Assembly (NCBI RefSeq): GCF_900115155.1
Contig: NZ_FOVM01000011.1
Coordinates: 1 to 64,000 of the forward strand
DNA length: 64,000 nucleotides
Source: Mycetocola miduiensis
GTDB taxonomy: Bacteria > Actinomycetota > Actinomycetes > Actinomycetales > Microbacteriaceae
Direction of reading: 5' to 3'
Part shown: positions 25,560 through 35,311 of the stretch, piece by piece
How the letters are laid out: every line of letters starts with the position of its first letter
Numbering within the stretch: the stretch's first letter is position 1
Made by a program: the position numbers and the translations under genes
The notes under the pieces: model-generated
Seen by the model: the letters and a program-made list of their open reading frames with translations, nothing else
Database searches by the model: none
What the model was told of the DNA's origin: nothing

Positions 25560-26686
25560 TGACTGTTCCATCTCCGTTCCTGAACCGTCCGGGCGCGGTC
25601 GTGCTTCCTGACGCGGTCGACGCGGGTGTGCCCTCTCATTACGGCAGTCCCAATATCGAACAACGGATGCTCGCCGCGGGTGAGGCGATCGTCGACCTGT
25701 CTAATCGTGGCGTCGTCTCCGTTTCAGGCCCTGACCGGCTCAGCTGGCTCAACTCGATGACATCCGCCGAGCTCACATACCTTCCGGCCGGAGCGTCGAG
25801 GGAGACCCTGTTCCTCGACCCGAACGGGCGTGTCGACTACGCCGCCGGGATTGTCGATGACGGCGAGACCGCCTGGCTTCTCGTCGAGTCCGACGATGTC
25901 CCGCCGCTGGTCGCGTGGCTGAACCGGATGAAGTTCATGCTTCGGGTGGAGGTGGCCGACCGGTCGACCGAGTTCGCGCGCATCGGGCTGATGCCGGGTG
26001 ACGCGCCCCTCGACCTCGCCGTCGCTTCCCCGAACGGTGTTCCCCTGGTCTGGAGCGACCCCTGGCGCGAGGTCGTCACCGGTGGTCATCAATATGCGCA
26101 GGGGGAGCACCCATCAGCTGGCTGGCGCTGGACCGAAGTCCTGGTACCCCGAGAAAAGCTTCCCGCCCTCGCAACGGGAATTCTGCCGGTGGCCGGGTCG
26201 CTCGCGGCCGAAGCACTTCGGGTCGCCGCGTGGCGTCCGAGGAAGGCAACCGAGGCCGACGAAAAAACCATCCCGCATGAACTCGACTGGCTGCGCAGCG
26301 CCGTCCACCTCACGAAGGGGTGCTATCGGGGCCAGGAGACGGTGGCGAAAGTTCACAACCTCGGGCACCCGCCGCGGCGGCTGGTTCTGCTGCATCTCGA
26401 CGGCTCGGACTCGGTCCTGCCGAGTCGGGGCGCGACGGTGCTTACCGAGCGAAATGGCGAGCCAGCATCTGTCGGTACCGTGACGACGGCCGTGATGCAC
26501 CATGAACTTGGGCCGATCGCCCTGGCCGTCATCCGCAGGAACATCGACCAGGTCGCGCACCTCACCGTCGACGAGGACGGCATCTCGATCGCTGCCGCGC
26601 AGCAGGTCATCGTGCCGGCGGATGCCGGCGCCGTCGTCGACGTGCCGCGGTTGCCGAGGCTCGGTGCTGTGCGGCGTACGCCGTAG
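25559..26686 (+). CDS. ygfZ: YgfZ/GcvT-type folate-binding protein
   Basis: A 375-residue tetrahydrofolate-dependent protein that helps assemble or repair Fe-S clusters. The family signature KGCYRGQETVAKVHNLG is intact near residue 260, including the conserved Cys. It has no other glycine-cleavage gene next to it, which separates it from GcvT. It overlaps the nitrobindin-like gene by one base, so the two may be functionally linked through redox chemistry. Confidence 0.9.
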   Translation: MTVPSPFLNRPGAVVLPDAVDAGVPSHYGSPNIEQRMLAAGEAIVDLSNRGVVSVSGPDRLSWLNSMTSAELTYLPAGASRETLFLDPNGRVDYAAGIVDDGETAWLLVESDDVPPLVAWLNRMKFMLRVEVADRSTEFARIGLMPGDAPLDLAVASPNGVPLVWSDPWREVVTGGHQYAQGEHPSAGWRWTEVLVPREKLPALATGILPVAGSLAAEALRVAAWRPRKATEADEKTIPHELDWLRSAVHLTKGCYRGQETVAKVHNLGHPPRRLVLLHLDGSDSVLPSRGATVLTERNGEPASVGTVTTAVMHHELGPIALAVIRRNIDQVAHLTVDEDGISIAAAQQVIVPADAGAVVDVPRLPRLGAVRRTP

Positions 26687-26722
26687 CACGAGCAGTTAGA
26701 TCCGCTCGATAGAGTGGGGGGC

Positions 26723-27472
26723 ATGTCTTTGCCATACACACTCATCCTGCTGCGCCACGGCAACAGCGAATGGAACCAGAAGAACCTGTTCACCGGCTGG
26801 GTAGACGTCCGCCTGAGCGACCTGGGCGTCACCGAAGCCAACCGGGCCGGGGAACTGCTGAACGAGTCGGGCCTCACCCCCGACATCCAGTACACCTCCC
26901 TGCTCACGCGCGCCATCCAGACGGCGAACATCGCACTCGACGTCGCCGACCGCGCCTGGATTCCCGTGAAGCGCAGCTGGCGGCTCAACGAGCGCCACTA
27001 CGGCGACCTCCAGGGCAAGGACAAAGCCCAGACGCTCGCCGAGTACGGCGCAGAGCAGTTCCAGATCTGGCGTCGTTCGTTCGATGTTCCCCCGCCCCCC
27101 ATCGCCGACGACAACGAGTACTCCCAGGTCCACGACCCACGTTATGTCGGAATCGACGGCGAGATCCCCAAGACCGAATGCCTCAAGGACGTCGTCGACC
27201 GGATGCTCCCATACTGGCACTCCGACATCACTGTCGACCTCGCCGCAGGAAAAACGGTCCTCGTCACCGCACACGGCAACTCGCTCCGGGCGCTCGTGAA
27301 GCACCTCGATGGCATCTCCGACGACGAGATCGCATCACTCAACATCCCGACCGGCATCCCGCTCGTCTACAAGCTCGACGAGAACTTCGTGCCGATTGAG
27401 CCCGCCGAGTACCTCGACCCCGAAGCCGCAGCAGCCGGCGCTGCCGCAGTCGCCTCACAGGGCAAGGGCTGA
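26723..27472 (+). CDS. gpmA: 2,3-bisphosphoglycerate-dependent phosphoglycerate mutase
   Basis: A 249-residue glycolytic enzyme interconverting 3- and 2-phosphoglycerate. Catalytic residues are visible: RHGNSEWN (phospho-His near residue 12), [12 protein letters not shown] with the acid Glu, and the second His in [17 protein letters not shown] at 26723 matches family length. A -10-like TAGAGT lies seven bases upstream, suggesting a leaderless or very short leader. A strong terminator follows. Confidence 0.96.
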   Translation: MSLPYTLILLRHGNSEWNQKNLFTGWVDVRLSDLGVTEANRAGELLNESGLTPDIQYTSLLTRAIQTANIALDVADRAWIPVKRSWRLNERHYGDLQGKDKAQTLAEYGAEQFQIWRRSFDVPPPPIADDNEYSQVHDPRYVGIDGEIPKTECLKDVVDRMLPYWHSDITVDLAAGKTVLVTAHGNSLRALVKHLDGISDDEIASLNIPTGIPLVYKLDENFVPIEPAEYLDPEAAAAGAAAVASQGKG

Positions 27473-27495
27473 CCCACGCACAGCTGAACCCACAG

Positions 27496-27531
27496 AAAAG
27501 GGGCGCGAACCGAATGGTTCGCGCCCCTTTT
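27496..27531. terminator. Bidirectional terminator between gpmA and phoU
   Basis: AAAAGGGGCGCGAACC pairs perfectly with GGTTCGCGCCCCTTTT around a GAAT loop, with A-run and T-run on the two sides, serving both convergent genes. Confidence 0.95.
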
Positions 27532-27544
27532 GCGTTGCTTGAGG

Positions 27545-28201
27545 TCAGTCTTCGGTTTCCGCGATCCAGTCACCCGTCGAGAGGTACTGGACCTTCTTCG
27601 AGATGGAAACGGCGTGGTCAGCGAAACGCTCGTGGTAGCGCGACGCGAGCGTGGCGTCGACCGTCGCAACGGGCTTTCCCTTCCACGTCTCGCCGAGCAC
27701 CTTGTCGAATACGCTGACGTGCAGCTCATCGACTTTGTCGTCTTCGTTCCGGATCTCTTCGGCCAGGCGGACATCCTGGGTGCGCAGCAGCTCGGTCAAC
27801 TTGTGTGCGATCTCGACGTCGAGTCGCCCCATCTCGACGAACGTCGAACGCAGCCCCTTGGGGACGGCCCGCTCAGGGAAGCGGTACCGCGCGAGTTGCG
27901 CGATGTGCTCTGCCATGTCGCCCATCCGCTCGAGGGACGAGCTGATCCGCAGCGCGCTGACGACGATGCGGAGGTCGCGGGCGACCGGCTGCTGCCTGGC
28001 GAGGATGTTGATCGCCAGCTCGTCGAGTGCGAGGGTGAGCTCATCGATTCGAACGTCGTTCTCGATGACCTCGTCGGCGATAGAGACATCGGACTGGGTG
28101 AAGGCCTGGACGGCGTTGGTGATTGAGATCGCCACGAGTTCCGAAATAGCGACGAGTCGCTCCTGCACCTCGGCCAGCTCTTGCTGGAATACTTCACGCA
28201 T
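27545..28201 (-). CDS. phoU: Phosphate signalling protein PhoU
   Basis: A 218-residue protein of two three-helix PhoU repeats; metal-binding DE-rich motifs are visible (ENDVRIDELTLALDELA and EIRNEDDKVDELHVSVF). PhoU links the Pst transporter to the SenX3 kinase and represses the Pho response when phosphate is ample. The ATG at 28201 follows GGAGAT; a longer frame to 28270 lacks such a site. It is divergent from senX3-regX3. Confidence 0.94.
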   Translation of the reverse strand: MREVFQQELAEVQERLVAISELVAISITNAVQAFTQSDVSIADEVIENDVRIDELTLALDELAINILARQQPVARDLRIVVSALRISSSLERMGDMAEHIAQLARYRFPERAVPKGLRSTFVEMGRLDVEIAHKLTELLRTQDVRLAEEIRNEDDKVDELHVSVFDKVLGETWKGKPVATVDATLASRYHERFADHAVSISKKVQYLSTGDWIAETED

Positions 28202-28382
28202 CTGATCTCCATTCGGATGTCGGGACCTGACGCACCGCTCTCGGGCGTCCGGGGACGAGCCCGCGGCCACTCTGCCGTGCGCAGGTTAACGTTTGGTGGC
28301 GTCCACCTGAACAACGACCCCCCTGCCCCGCTGGGGGCCGTATCCGGCCGAGACGCCACCGCTATGCCTCTAACCTAGTCGT

Positions 28383-29576
28383 ATGGACTCTCCCTGGCTG
28401 CTGGTTGCAGCCGTGCTGCTCGGACTGATCATCGGCAGCGGATTCGCGGCCGCCCTCTTCTATGCGGCCCGCAGGGGAGAACGCGTGGCAAGAGTGGTCA
28501 CACCGTCTGTGCCGGACGGCGTGAGCCAGGTTCTCGACGCCCTGGAAATCGCCGGCATCGTCGTTGACCCGTCCGGCAACGTCGTCAAGGTCTCGCCGGG
28601 GGCGCTTGCCCTTGGCCTCGTCCGCGACGGCAGGATCGCCCACACCGAGATCGGCCGCCTCGCCGATGAGGTCCGGGACACCGGGGTGCCGATCAGCGCC
28701 GATATCGACATCCCGCGTGGCCGGTTCAGCGACGCGACGCTGCACCTCGGCGTCCGCGCCGCTCGCCTGGGGACTCGCTACGTCCTGGTTCTCGCCCAGG
28801 ATCACACCGAGTCGCGCCGGCTCGACGAGGTGCGTCGTGACTTCATCGCCAATATCAGTCACGAACTGAAAACCCCCATCGGAGCGGTCGGTCTCCTCGC
28901 CGAAGCACTCGAACCTGCTGCAGACGACGCCGTGCAGGTGCGCAAGTTCGCTGCCCGCCTCCGCACCGAGGCGTCGCGTCTCGCTCGGCTCACCGGCGAG
29001 ATCATCGACTTGTCCCGGCTGCAGGCCGCTGACGCGCTGCACCAGCCGGAGCTTGTCACGGTCGACCAGGTGGTCGCGGCTGCGCTCGACCAGAACCGGG
29101 TCGCTGCTGAGGCAACAGGCGTTTCCCTCGTCTTCGCCGGGGACAGCGGGGCGCGGGTATACGGCGACGAGGCACTGTTGGTCGTCGCTGTGCACAACCT
29201 CATCGCCAATGCCATCACCTATTCGCCGCCGCGCGGGCGGGTCGGGGTCGGCGTCTCGCGTAAGGGCGGCCTCGTGGAGATCGCCGTCACCGACCAGGGG
29301 GTCGGCATCCCCGAAGACGACCGCGACAGGGTCTTCGAACGGTTCTTCCGCGTGGATCAGGCGAGATCGAGGAACACCGGCGGCACCGGGCTCGGTCTTT
29401 CGATCGTCAAGCACACGGTGCAGAACCACGGCGGCGAGGTCAAGGTGTGGTCTCTTGTGGGCAAGGGGTCGACGTTCACCATCCGGATCCCCGAAGCATC
29501 CGAGAAACCGCTCACCGCCCCGATCCCGGTAACCGGAGCTTCCGCCGCGACGCCGGCACACGACAACGCACGATAG
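28383..29576 (+). CDS. senX3: SenX3-like sensor histidine kinase
   Basis: A 397-residue kinase. One strongly hydrophobic N-terminal helix (about 4-27) is followed by a PAS-like region, the H-box FIANISHELKTPIGAVG with phospho-His near residue 160, and the HATPase N box NLIANAITYSP plus DQGVGIPEDDRDRVFERFFR and GGTGLGLSIVKH. Pair and order (senX3 then regX3, divergent from phoU) match phosphate-starvation signalling in actinobacteria. A -10-like TAACCT ends six bases before the ATG, implying a leaderless mRNA. Confidence 0.93.
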   Translation: MDSPWLLVAAVLLGLIIGSGFAAALFYAARRGERVARVVTPSVPDGVSQVLDALEIAGIVVDPSGNVVKVSPGALALGLVRDGRIAHTEIGRLADEVRDTGVPISADIDIPRGRFSDATLHLGVRAARLGTRYVLVLAQDHTESRRLDEVRRDFIANISHELKTPIGAVGLLAEALEPAADDAVQVRKFAARLRTEASRLARLTGEIIDLSRLQAADALHQPELVTVDQVVAAALDQNRVAAEATGVSLVFAGDSGARVYGDEALLVVAVHNLIANAITYSPPRGRVGVGVSRKGGLVEIAVTDQGVGIPEDDRDRVFERFFRVDQARSRNTGGTGLGLSIVKHTVQNHGGEVKVWSLVGKGSTFTIRIPEASEKPLTAPIPVTGASAATPAHDNAR

Positions 29577-29587
29577 GACCACAGCAC

Positions 29588-30268
29588 ATGACACGCATTC
29601 TCCTCGTGGAAGACGAAGCAGCCCTCAGCGAGCCGCTCGCCTATCTGCTCGGGCGAGAGGGCTATACCATCGACGTCGTCCAGGACGGCCCGAGCGCCGT
29701 CGCCGCGTTCCAGGTCGAGGAACCGGACCTGGTTCTTCTGGACCTCATGCTGCCGGGCATCCCGGGCACGGAGGTGTGCCGTCAGATGCGGGCCGTCTCG
29801 AACGTCCCGATCATCATGCTCACCGCCAAGGATTCCGAGGTGGACATCGTCGTCGGGCTGGAGCTCGGCGCGGACGACTACGTGACCAAGCCGTACTCAA
29901 GCCGTGAACTGCTCGCCCGCATCCGTGCCGTTCTCCGGCGGCGGGGCACCGATGACGAGGTCGACGAGTCGGTCCTCGAGGCGGGCACGGTCCGCATGGA
30001 TCTCGAACGTCACACGGTCGAGGTCAGCGGCAAGGAAACACCCATGCCGCTGAAGGAATTCGAACTGCTCGAGCTGCTTCTGCGCAACGCGGGGCGGGTG
30101 CTCACCCGCGGTCAGCTGATCGACCGGGTCTGGGGGAGTGACTACTTCGGTGACACCAAGACGCTTGATGTGCACATCAAGCGGATCCGTTCCCGGATCG
30201 AGGCAAACCCGTCAGAGCCACGGATGCTCGTCACCGTCCGTGGGCTCGGCTACCGTTTCGAAGCCTGA
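29588..30268 (+). CDS. regX3: RegX3-like phosphate response regulator
   Basis: A 226-residue OmpR-family regulator. The receiver has ILLVEDEAALSE, phospho-Asp in LVLLDLMLPGIPG, Thr/Lys switch residues in IIMLTAKDSE and DDYVTKPYSSREL. The winged helix ends KTLDVHIKRIRSRIE...TVRGLGYRF. It lies 11 bp after senX3. It probably activates pstS through the PHO box at 19631-19652. The close resemblance to mycobacterial RegX3 and the phoU neighbour make the identification firm. Confidence 0.94.
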   Translation: MTRILLVEDEAALSEPLAYLLGREGYTIDVVQDGPSAVAAFQVEEPDLVLLDLMLPGIPGTEVCRQMRAVSNVPIIMLTAKDSEVDIVVGLELGADDYVTKPYSSRELLARIRAVLRRRGTDDEVDESVLEAGTVRMDLERHTVEVSGKETPMPLKEFELLELLLRNAGRVLTRGQLIDRVWGSDYFGDTKTLDVHIKRIRSRIEANPSEPRMLVTVRGLGYRFEA

Positions 30269-30282
30269 CAGAGAACGACAAA

Positions 30283-30310
30283 GCGCGACGCCCGGCAAGG
30301 GGCGTCGCGC
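30283..30310. terminator. Terminator between regX3 and lipoprotein gene
   Basis: GCGCGACGCCC and GGGCGTCGCGC form a perfect stem around a short loop, lying between convergent genes; T-run weak on both sides. Confidence 0.75.
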
Positions 30311-30323
30311 ATTGATCGTTGGT

Positions 30324-30809
30324 CTACTTGGTTGCGCTCGCGGTCTCGGGGACGAGGTCGCTGTACTCCTCGAGCGCGCCATCGAGCACTGGAACGAGGA
30401 TCTCGACGCCGGTCTCGTCGCCGTACTGGAAGAACACTTCGACCATCGAGCCGGCTTCGGCGTGGATGCCCTCGAGGAGGATCGGGTCGTCCTCCGCCGT
30501 GCCGAACGACACGGTGGACTGCTCAGGAATGGCGGTCGTGACGGTCGCGTCCTCGCCCTCCCCGAACTGGATGGACAGCGACTGCGCATCGCCACCGTTT
30601 GTCACGGAGGCCACGAGGTTGCCGTCGGTGCCGTTCTCGTCGACGATGATCATCGCGTTGCGGATCTTCAGGTCGCCGGTGCGGCCGCTGACACCGTCAC
30701 TGGCGTCGTAGTGCTTGGTCGTGGCCTGCGGGGCGACCAGGTTGCACGCGCTGGTGCCCAATACGACGGATGCCGCCAGCACGACGGATGCGATCAAACG
30801 CGCCTTCAC
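30324..30809 (-). CDS. Exported lipoprotein of unknown function
   Basis: A 161-residue lipoprotein. GTG at 30809 is preferred because GGAGG precedes it and it begins the signal peptide directly (VKARLIASVVLAAS), with lipobox GTSAC. The mature domain is beta-rich (LKIRNAMIIVDENGTDGNLV, ATVTTAIPEQSTVSF) and resembles copper-chaperone-like or immunoglobulin-like folds of small actinobacterial lipoproteins, but no metal ligands are evident. It is divergent from carD. Confidence 0.8.
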   Translation of the reverse strand: MKARLIASVVLAASVVLGTSACNLVAPQATTKHYDASDGVSGRTGDLKIRNAMIIVDENGTDGNLVASVTNGGDAQSLSIQFGEGEDATVTTAIPEQSTVSFGTAEDDPILLEGIHAEAGSMVEVFFQYGDETGVEILVPVLDGALEEYSDLVPETASATK

Positions 30810-30963
30810 AGGTCCTCCAAAAACACAGGGGTGCACGCGCAGAAACGGCGCACGGAACGAGTCCGAGTTTAGCCTAGCGAGATCTCACCGCCGCCCACTG
30901 CAGTGCGAACTGTAGTGCATGCCCTCTGTGGTATTCTGGTAGATGCTGAAGGGATACACATCC

Positions 30964-31446
30964 ATGCTTTTTGAGGTTGGCGAAACCGTCGTATACCCCC
31001 ACCACGGAGCCGCAACTATTGCGGAAGTGAAAACTCGGGTCATCAAGGGAGAAGAGAAGCTTTATTTGAAGCTTCGAGTCACCCAGGGTGACCTTGTTAT
31101 CGAGGTGCCCGCTGAGAACGTCGATCTGGTCGGCGTTCGTGATGTCATTGGTAAAGAAGGTCTGGAACGCGTCTTCGACGTGCTCCGTGCGCCGTTCACT
31201 GAAGAGCCCACGAACTGGTCACGCCGCTACAAGGCAAACCTTGAGAAGCTCGCCTCCGGCGATGTCATCAAGGTGAGCGAGGTCGTGCGCGACCTGTGGC
31301 GCCGCGACCAGGACCGCGGCCTCTCAGCTGGCGAGAAGCGCATGCTGGCTAAAGCGCGCCAGATCCTGATCTCGGAGCTCGCCCTCGCGGAGAAGACCGA
31401 CGAGGAAAAAGCTTCGAACGTTCTCGACGAAGTGCTGGCGTCCTAG
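30964..31446 (+). CDS. carD: CarD-type RNA polymerase-binding regulator
   Basis: A 160-residue essential-type regulator that stabilises open promoter complexes, chiefly at rRNA promoters. The N-terminal Tudor-like RNAP interaction domain begins [19 protein letters not shown]; the C-terminal helical domain binds DNA near the -10 ([17 protein letters not shown] with conserved Trp). ATG at 30964 gives the standard length; a GAAGGG site lies upstream. The promoter -10 TATTCT is at 30932-30937. It heads a run with ispDF, cysS and rlmB but is followed by a strong terminator. Confidence 0.95.
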   Translation: MLFEVGETVVYPHHGAATIAEVKTRVIKGEEKLYLKLRVTQGDLVIEVPAENVDLVGVRDVIGKEGLERVFDVLRAPFTEEPTNWSRRYKANLEKLASGDVIKVSEVVRDLWRRDQDRGLSAGEKRMLAKARQILISELALAEKTDEEKASNVLDEVLAS

Positions 31447-31465
31447 CCAGTACTCTGCTCTCGAC

Positions 31466-31502
31466 AAGCTCGATCACCGGGTATCCCGGTGGTCGAGCTT
31501 TT
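31466..31502 (+). terminator. Terminator after carD
   Basis: AAGCTCGATCACCGGG pairs with CCCGGTGGTCGAGCTT (one T-G wobble) around TAT, followed by TT and more Ts. It separates carD from ispDF. Confidence 0.85.
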
Positions 31503-31534
31503 GTCGTCCACGGTGACAGCTAGGCTCGGATGCT

Positions 31535-32716
31535 ATGAATAGTCGCGCTCCGATTGTCGGCGTCGTCGTCGTCGCCGCAGGCAGCGGAACCCGCCTCGGT
31601 GCTGGCCGCCCCAAGGCATTCGTTGAACTTGCCGGGCGCACCGTCCTCGAACGATCGCTAACCTCCGTGTTCGGCATGCAACGCGAAGCGCAGATCGTCG
31701 TCGTTGCTCCGGCCGATCGGGTTTCCGAGGCTGAAGCGATCGCTACACACGCTGCCGGTGTGGCCGCATCATCGATCTCCGTCGTCGCCGGAGGGGACAC
31801 CCGGCAGCAGTCGGTCGCCCTCGGGCTCGCCGCCCTCGACGCGTCGGTTCGCATCGTGCTCATCCACGACGCCGCGCGGGCGCTCACGCCGTCGGCGGTC
31901 TTCGACGCCGTCGTTGCCGGTGTCGCCCAGACAGCGTCAGGGATCGTCCCCGGCATCGCCGTACAGGACACCGTCAAACGCGTTGATGACGATGAAACCG
32001 TCGTCGAGACGGTGGACCGTTCGGAACTCCGCTCCATCCAGACTCCGCAGGGATTCCCTCGCGCCGCACTCGACGACGCCTACGCTGGGGCGACGGTGGA
32101 ACACACCGACGATGCCGCCCTCTTCGCGGCGGCGGGACACACCGTCTCCGTGATCGACGGCGACCAGGCGTCGTTCAAGATCACGACCCCGTGGGACCTT
32201 CGCCGCGCGGAAGGGCTGCTCACAGCGCTTTCCGGGCCCACGGGCATCCGCACCGGGATCGGCACAGACGTGCACGCCTACGACGACGAATCGGAACTGT
32301 GGCTCGCCGGACTGCACTGGCCGGGGGAGCGCGGCCTCTCCGGGCACAGTGACGGCGACCCCGTCAGCCACGCCATCACCGACGCGTTGCTCTCGGCGGC
32401 TGGCCTCGGAGACATCGGCAGCGTGTTCGGCACGAGCGACCCACAGTTCGCCGGTGCGCACGGCGAGGTCTTCCTCGCCTCCACCCGGTCGAGGCTTGAA
32501 GCGGACGGCTTCCTCATCGGCAACGTCGCGGTTCAGCTCATCGGAAACAGCCCCCGGTTCGCGCCACGCCGGTCGGAGGCCGAAGCCCTGCTGACCGGGC
32601 TGCTCGGCGCCCCGGTCAGCATCTCAGCGACGACAACGGACGGCCTCGGGTTCACCGGCCGCGGAGAAGGCGTCTGCGCCATCGCGACGGCGACGGTTTC
32701 ACGCCAGTACTCTTGA
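31535..32716 (+). CDS. ispDF: Bifunctional IspD/IspF enzyme (MEP isoprenoid pathway)
   Basis: A 393-residue fusion. The IspD half (1-235) makes CDP-methylerythritol: AAGSGTRLGAGRPKAF is the nucleotide loop. The IspF half (about 237-393) forms the cyclic diphosphate: IGTDVHAYDD gives zinc ligands Asp/His, HSDGDPVSHAITDALL another His, and TTTDGLGFTGRGEGV the substrate loop. The two steps are not consecutive in the pathway (IspE acts between), but the fusion is well known. It is followed after 3 bp by cysS. Confidence 0.96.
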   Translation: MNSRAPIVGVVVVAAGSGTRLGAGRPKAFVELAGRTVLERSLTSVFGMQREAQIVVVAPADRVSEAEAIATHAAGVAASSISVVAGGDTRQQSVALGLAALDASVRIVLIHDAARALTPSAVFDAVVAGVAQTASGIVPGIAVQDTVKRVDDDETVVETVDRSELRSIQTPQGFPRAALDDAYAGATVEHTDDAALFAAAGHTVSVIDGDQASFKITTPWDLRRAEGLLTALSGPTGIRTGIGTDVHAYDDESELWLAGLHWPGERGLSGHSDGDPVSHAITDALLSAAGLGDIGSVFGTSDPQFAGAHGEVFLASTRSRLEADGFLIGNVAVQLIGNSPRFAPRRSEAEALLTGLLGAPVSISATTTDGLGFTGRGEGVCAIATATVSRQYS

Positions 32717-32719
32717 CGG

Positions 32720-34138
32720 GTGGCAATGCAACTCTATGATTCCCGGGCACAGGCCCTCCGTGACTTCACCCCGCTCGTCCCAGGACGGGTCGGAATGTAC
32801 GTCTGCGGACCGACCGTGCAGTCATCGCCGCACATCGGACACCTGCGTTCGGCGCTGGTCTACGACCAGATGCGCCGCTGGCTCAACTACAAGGGGTTCG
32901 ACGTCACGCTCGTGCGCAACGTCACCGACATCGACGACAAGGTCCTCGTCAACGCCACCGAGAGCGAGGAGTGGTGGGCGCTCGCGTACCGTACCGAGCT
33001 GGAGTTCTCTGACGGTTACCGGGCCCTCGGCATCCTTCCCCCCACCTATGAGCCGCGTGCGACGGCGAGCATCCAACAGATGCACGCCATCATCGAACGT
33101 CTGATCGAGAACTCCCACGCGTATGCAGCCGAGGACGGTTCAGGCGACGTGTATTTCGACGTCCGCAGCTGGCCGGAGTATGGCGCACTGACCCGCCAGA
33201 ACATCGACAGCATGGACGCCGCGACGGACGCCGATCCGCGCGGTAAGCGCGACCCCCGCGACTTCGCGCTGTGGAAAGGTCACAAGCCCGAGGAACCCGC
33301 CTCAGCGGCGTGGCCCAGTCCGTGGGGCGACGGCCGGCCGGGCTGGCACATCGAATGCTCAGCGATGGCGAGCCGCTACCTCGGGGCGGCCTTCGACATC
33401 CACGGTGGCGGCCTCGACCTGCGGTTCCCGCACCACGAGAACGAACTCGCCCAGTCGACCGCTGCCGGTGACCCGTTCGCCGGTTACTGGGTGCACAACG
33501 GCCTCGTCAACGTTCACGGCCAGAAGATGTCGAAGTCGCTCGGCAACTCGGTGTACGCCGCAGATCTGCTCGGCGCCGCCCGGCCGATCGTGGTGCGCTA
33601 CTACCTCGGCCAGGCTCACTACCGGTCAACTATCGACTACCACGACGGTGCGCTCGCAGAAGCGGAGGCAGCGCTCGACCGGATCGAGAGCTTCCTCGAC
33701 CGGGTCAGCCGCAGACTCACCGGCACCCGGTTCGCAGGCACAGGAACGGAGCAGATCCCGGATGCCTTCGCCGCGGCGATGGACGACGATCTGTCTGTCC
33801 CGCAGGCTCTCGCCGTATTGCATGACACAATAAGGCAAGGCAACGCGAGCATCGACGGGGAAGACCTCGCCCGGGCCGCCGCCGCGCAAGGGCAGGTGAT
33901 GGCCATGACCGAAGTACTGGGCATCAACCCGTTCTCGGCCGAATGGTCCCGCGGTCAGGACAAGGCAGCTTCCGGGGTCTTGAACACCCTCGTCGATCAG
34001 CTTCTCGACGAACGCCAGAAAGCCAGGGGGGCACGCGACTTCGCGGCCGCCGACAGAATCCGCGACGTTCTCATAACGGCGGGTATCACGATTGAAGACA
34101 CCTCGACAGGTGCACATTGGAGTATTGATGGCCAGTAA
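32720..34138 (+). CDS. cysS: Cysteinyl-tRNA synthetase
   Basis: A 472-residue class I synthetase. The HIGH motif appears as [14 protein letters not shown] and KMSKS as [12 protein letters not shown]. Zinc ligands are seen in YVCGPTVQ, the HIECSAM segment and [17 protein letters not shown] at 32720 and ATG at 32726 are both possible; the former is three bases after ispDF. The distance to ispDF and overlap with rlmB indicate an operon. The MshC paralogue is ruled out by full CysRS length and anticodon-binding tail. Confidence 0.95.
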   Translation: MAMQLYDSRAQALRDFTPLVPGRVGMYVCGPTVQSSPHIGHLRSALVYDQMRRWLNYKGFDVTLVRNVTDIDDKVLVNATESEEWWALAYRTELEFSDGYRALGILPPTYEPRATASIQQMHAIIERLIENSHAYAAEDGSGDVYFDVRSWPEYGALTRQNIDSMDAATDADPRGKRDPRDFALWKGHKPEEPASAAWPSPWGDGRPGWHIECSAMASRYLGAAFDIHGGGLDLRFPHHENELAQSTAAGDPFAGYWVHNGLVNVHGQKMSKSLGNSVYAADLLGAARPIVVRYYLGQAHYRSTIDYHDGALAEAEAALDRIESFLDRVSRRLTGTRFAGTGTEQIPDAFAAAMDDDLSVPQALAVLHDTIRQGNASIDGEDLARAAAAQGQVMAMTEVLGINPFSAEWSRGQDKAASGVLNTLVDQLLDERQKARGARDFAAADRIRDVLITAGITIEDTSTGAHWSIDGQ

Positions 34139-35147
34139 GGCAGGCCGCCCAGGGGCGGTTCGGAAGACGAAGAAGGGCCCGGCGAAGGGCACGGGCGGCC
34201 TCGGCCGTCGCTCACTCGAGGGCAAGGGTCCGACCCCAAAAGCGGAGGACCGCACCTACCACGCCGCAGGCAAGCGCAAGATCGCCAAGGAGCGCCTGAA
34301 CCAGGCCCAGGCGAAGGCCGGAGGCGCTCGTTCGAGCACCGCTCCGGTCGCCGGCCGGAAGCCCAAGCAGAAGCAGGCCGACGACAGCGAGATCGTCACG
34401 GGCCGCAACTCCGTGCTGGAGGCGCTGCGCGCCAAGATCCCAGCGTCGGCGCTGTACATGGCCACGCGCATCGAATTCGACGACCGGGTGAAGGAAGTCC
34501 TCGCCATCGCGACCGCGCGCGGACTCCCGATCCTCGAAGTTATGCGCCCTGAACTCGACCGCCTGGCCGGGTTCGACTCCGTTCACCAGGGGCTCGCGCT
34601 CAAGGTTCCGCCGTACGAGTACGCTCACCCCAACGATTTGCTCGAGACGGTGATCTCCCGCGGCCAGAAGCCTCTCTTCGTCGCTCTCGACGGCATCACC
34701 GACCCGAGGAACCTCGGAGCGATCATTCGTTCGACGGCGGCGTTTGGCGGACACGGAGTCATCGTGCCTCAGCGTCGCTCTGTCGGGCTGACGGCATCCG
34801 CCTGGAAGACGAGCGCGGGGGCCGCGGCACGCACCCCAGTCGCCATGGCGCCGAACCTGACCCAGACGCTGAAGGCGTTCAAGGCTGCAGGCGTTTTCGT
34901 CATCGGCCTCGACGGCGGCGGAACCACCGACCTGCCTGGTCTCGACCTCGCCGACCGCCCCGTCGTCATCGTGGTCGGGAGCGAGGGTAAGGGACTGTCC
35001 CGTCTCGTCACCGAGACGTGCGACGCGATTGTCTCGATCCCGATCTCTTCGGCGACGGAATCGCTCAACGCCGGCATTGCGGCATCCGTCACCCTCTACG
35101 AAATCTCGAAGTTGCGTTCAGCAAAGGGCGCGGCGAAGAAGAAGTAG
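34128..35147 (+). CDS. rlmB: 23S rRNA 2'-O-methyltransferase (RlmB/SpoU family)
   Basis: A 339-residue SPOUT methyltransferase. An N-terminal basic tail of about 85 residues (Lys/Arg/Gly-rich) precedes the substrate-binding domain (IVTGRNSVLEALRAKIPASA) and the trefoil-knot domain with SpoU motifs ALDGITDPRNLGAIIRS, VVGSEGKGLSRL and ISSATESLNAGIAASVTLYE. ATG at 34128 follows GGAG and overlaps the cysS end by 11 bases, so it is coupled. It methylates guanosine in 23S rRNA; the exact position is inferred from family only. Confidence 0.92.
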   Translation: MASKAGRPGAVRKTKKGPAKGTGGLGRRSLEGKGPTPKAEDRTYHAAGKRKIAKERLNQAQAKAGGARSSTAPVAGRKPKQKQADDSEIVTGRNSVLEALRAKIPASALYMATRIEFDDRVKEVLAIATARGLPILEVMRPELDRLAGFDSVHQGLALKVPPYEYAHPNDLLETVISRGQKPLFVALDGITDPRNLGAIIRSTAAFGGHGVIVPQRRSVGLTASAWKTSAGAAARTPVAMAPNLTQTLKAFKAAGVFVIGLDGGGTTDLPGLDLADRPVVIVVGSEGKGLSRLVTETCDAIVSIPISSATESLNAGIAASVTLYEISKLRSAKGAAKKK

Positions 35148-35177
35148 CGCCACCACGGTGCGGTGATTCGGGTACGT

Positions 35178-35264
35178 CGATCGGTCCCCAAGGGTCGATC
35201 GCTGCACTGATTGGTCCGAAAGGGATGTTCGCGGGCGACGCGAGGCACCCTTTCGGACCGATCG
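35178..35264. repeat. Nested inverted repeats between rlmB and DUF4032 gene
   Basis: GGTCCGAAAGGG (35213-35224) pairs with CCCTTTCGGACC (35248-35259). A competing pair, CGATCGGTCC (35178-35187) and GGACCGATCG (35255-35264), shares the right arm. It could act as a terminator for the two convergent genes or be a small repetitive palindromic element. Confidence 0.7.
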
Positions 35265-35311
35265 TCGAGGCCCCGATCGGTTGAGCCGCGGGGGCGTTGC
35301 GCGATCGCGCC

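Noticed and set aside
28362-29594. 410-codon minus-strand frame opposite senX3
   Set aside because: Shadow of a well-supported kinase gene, no domain.
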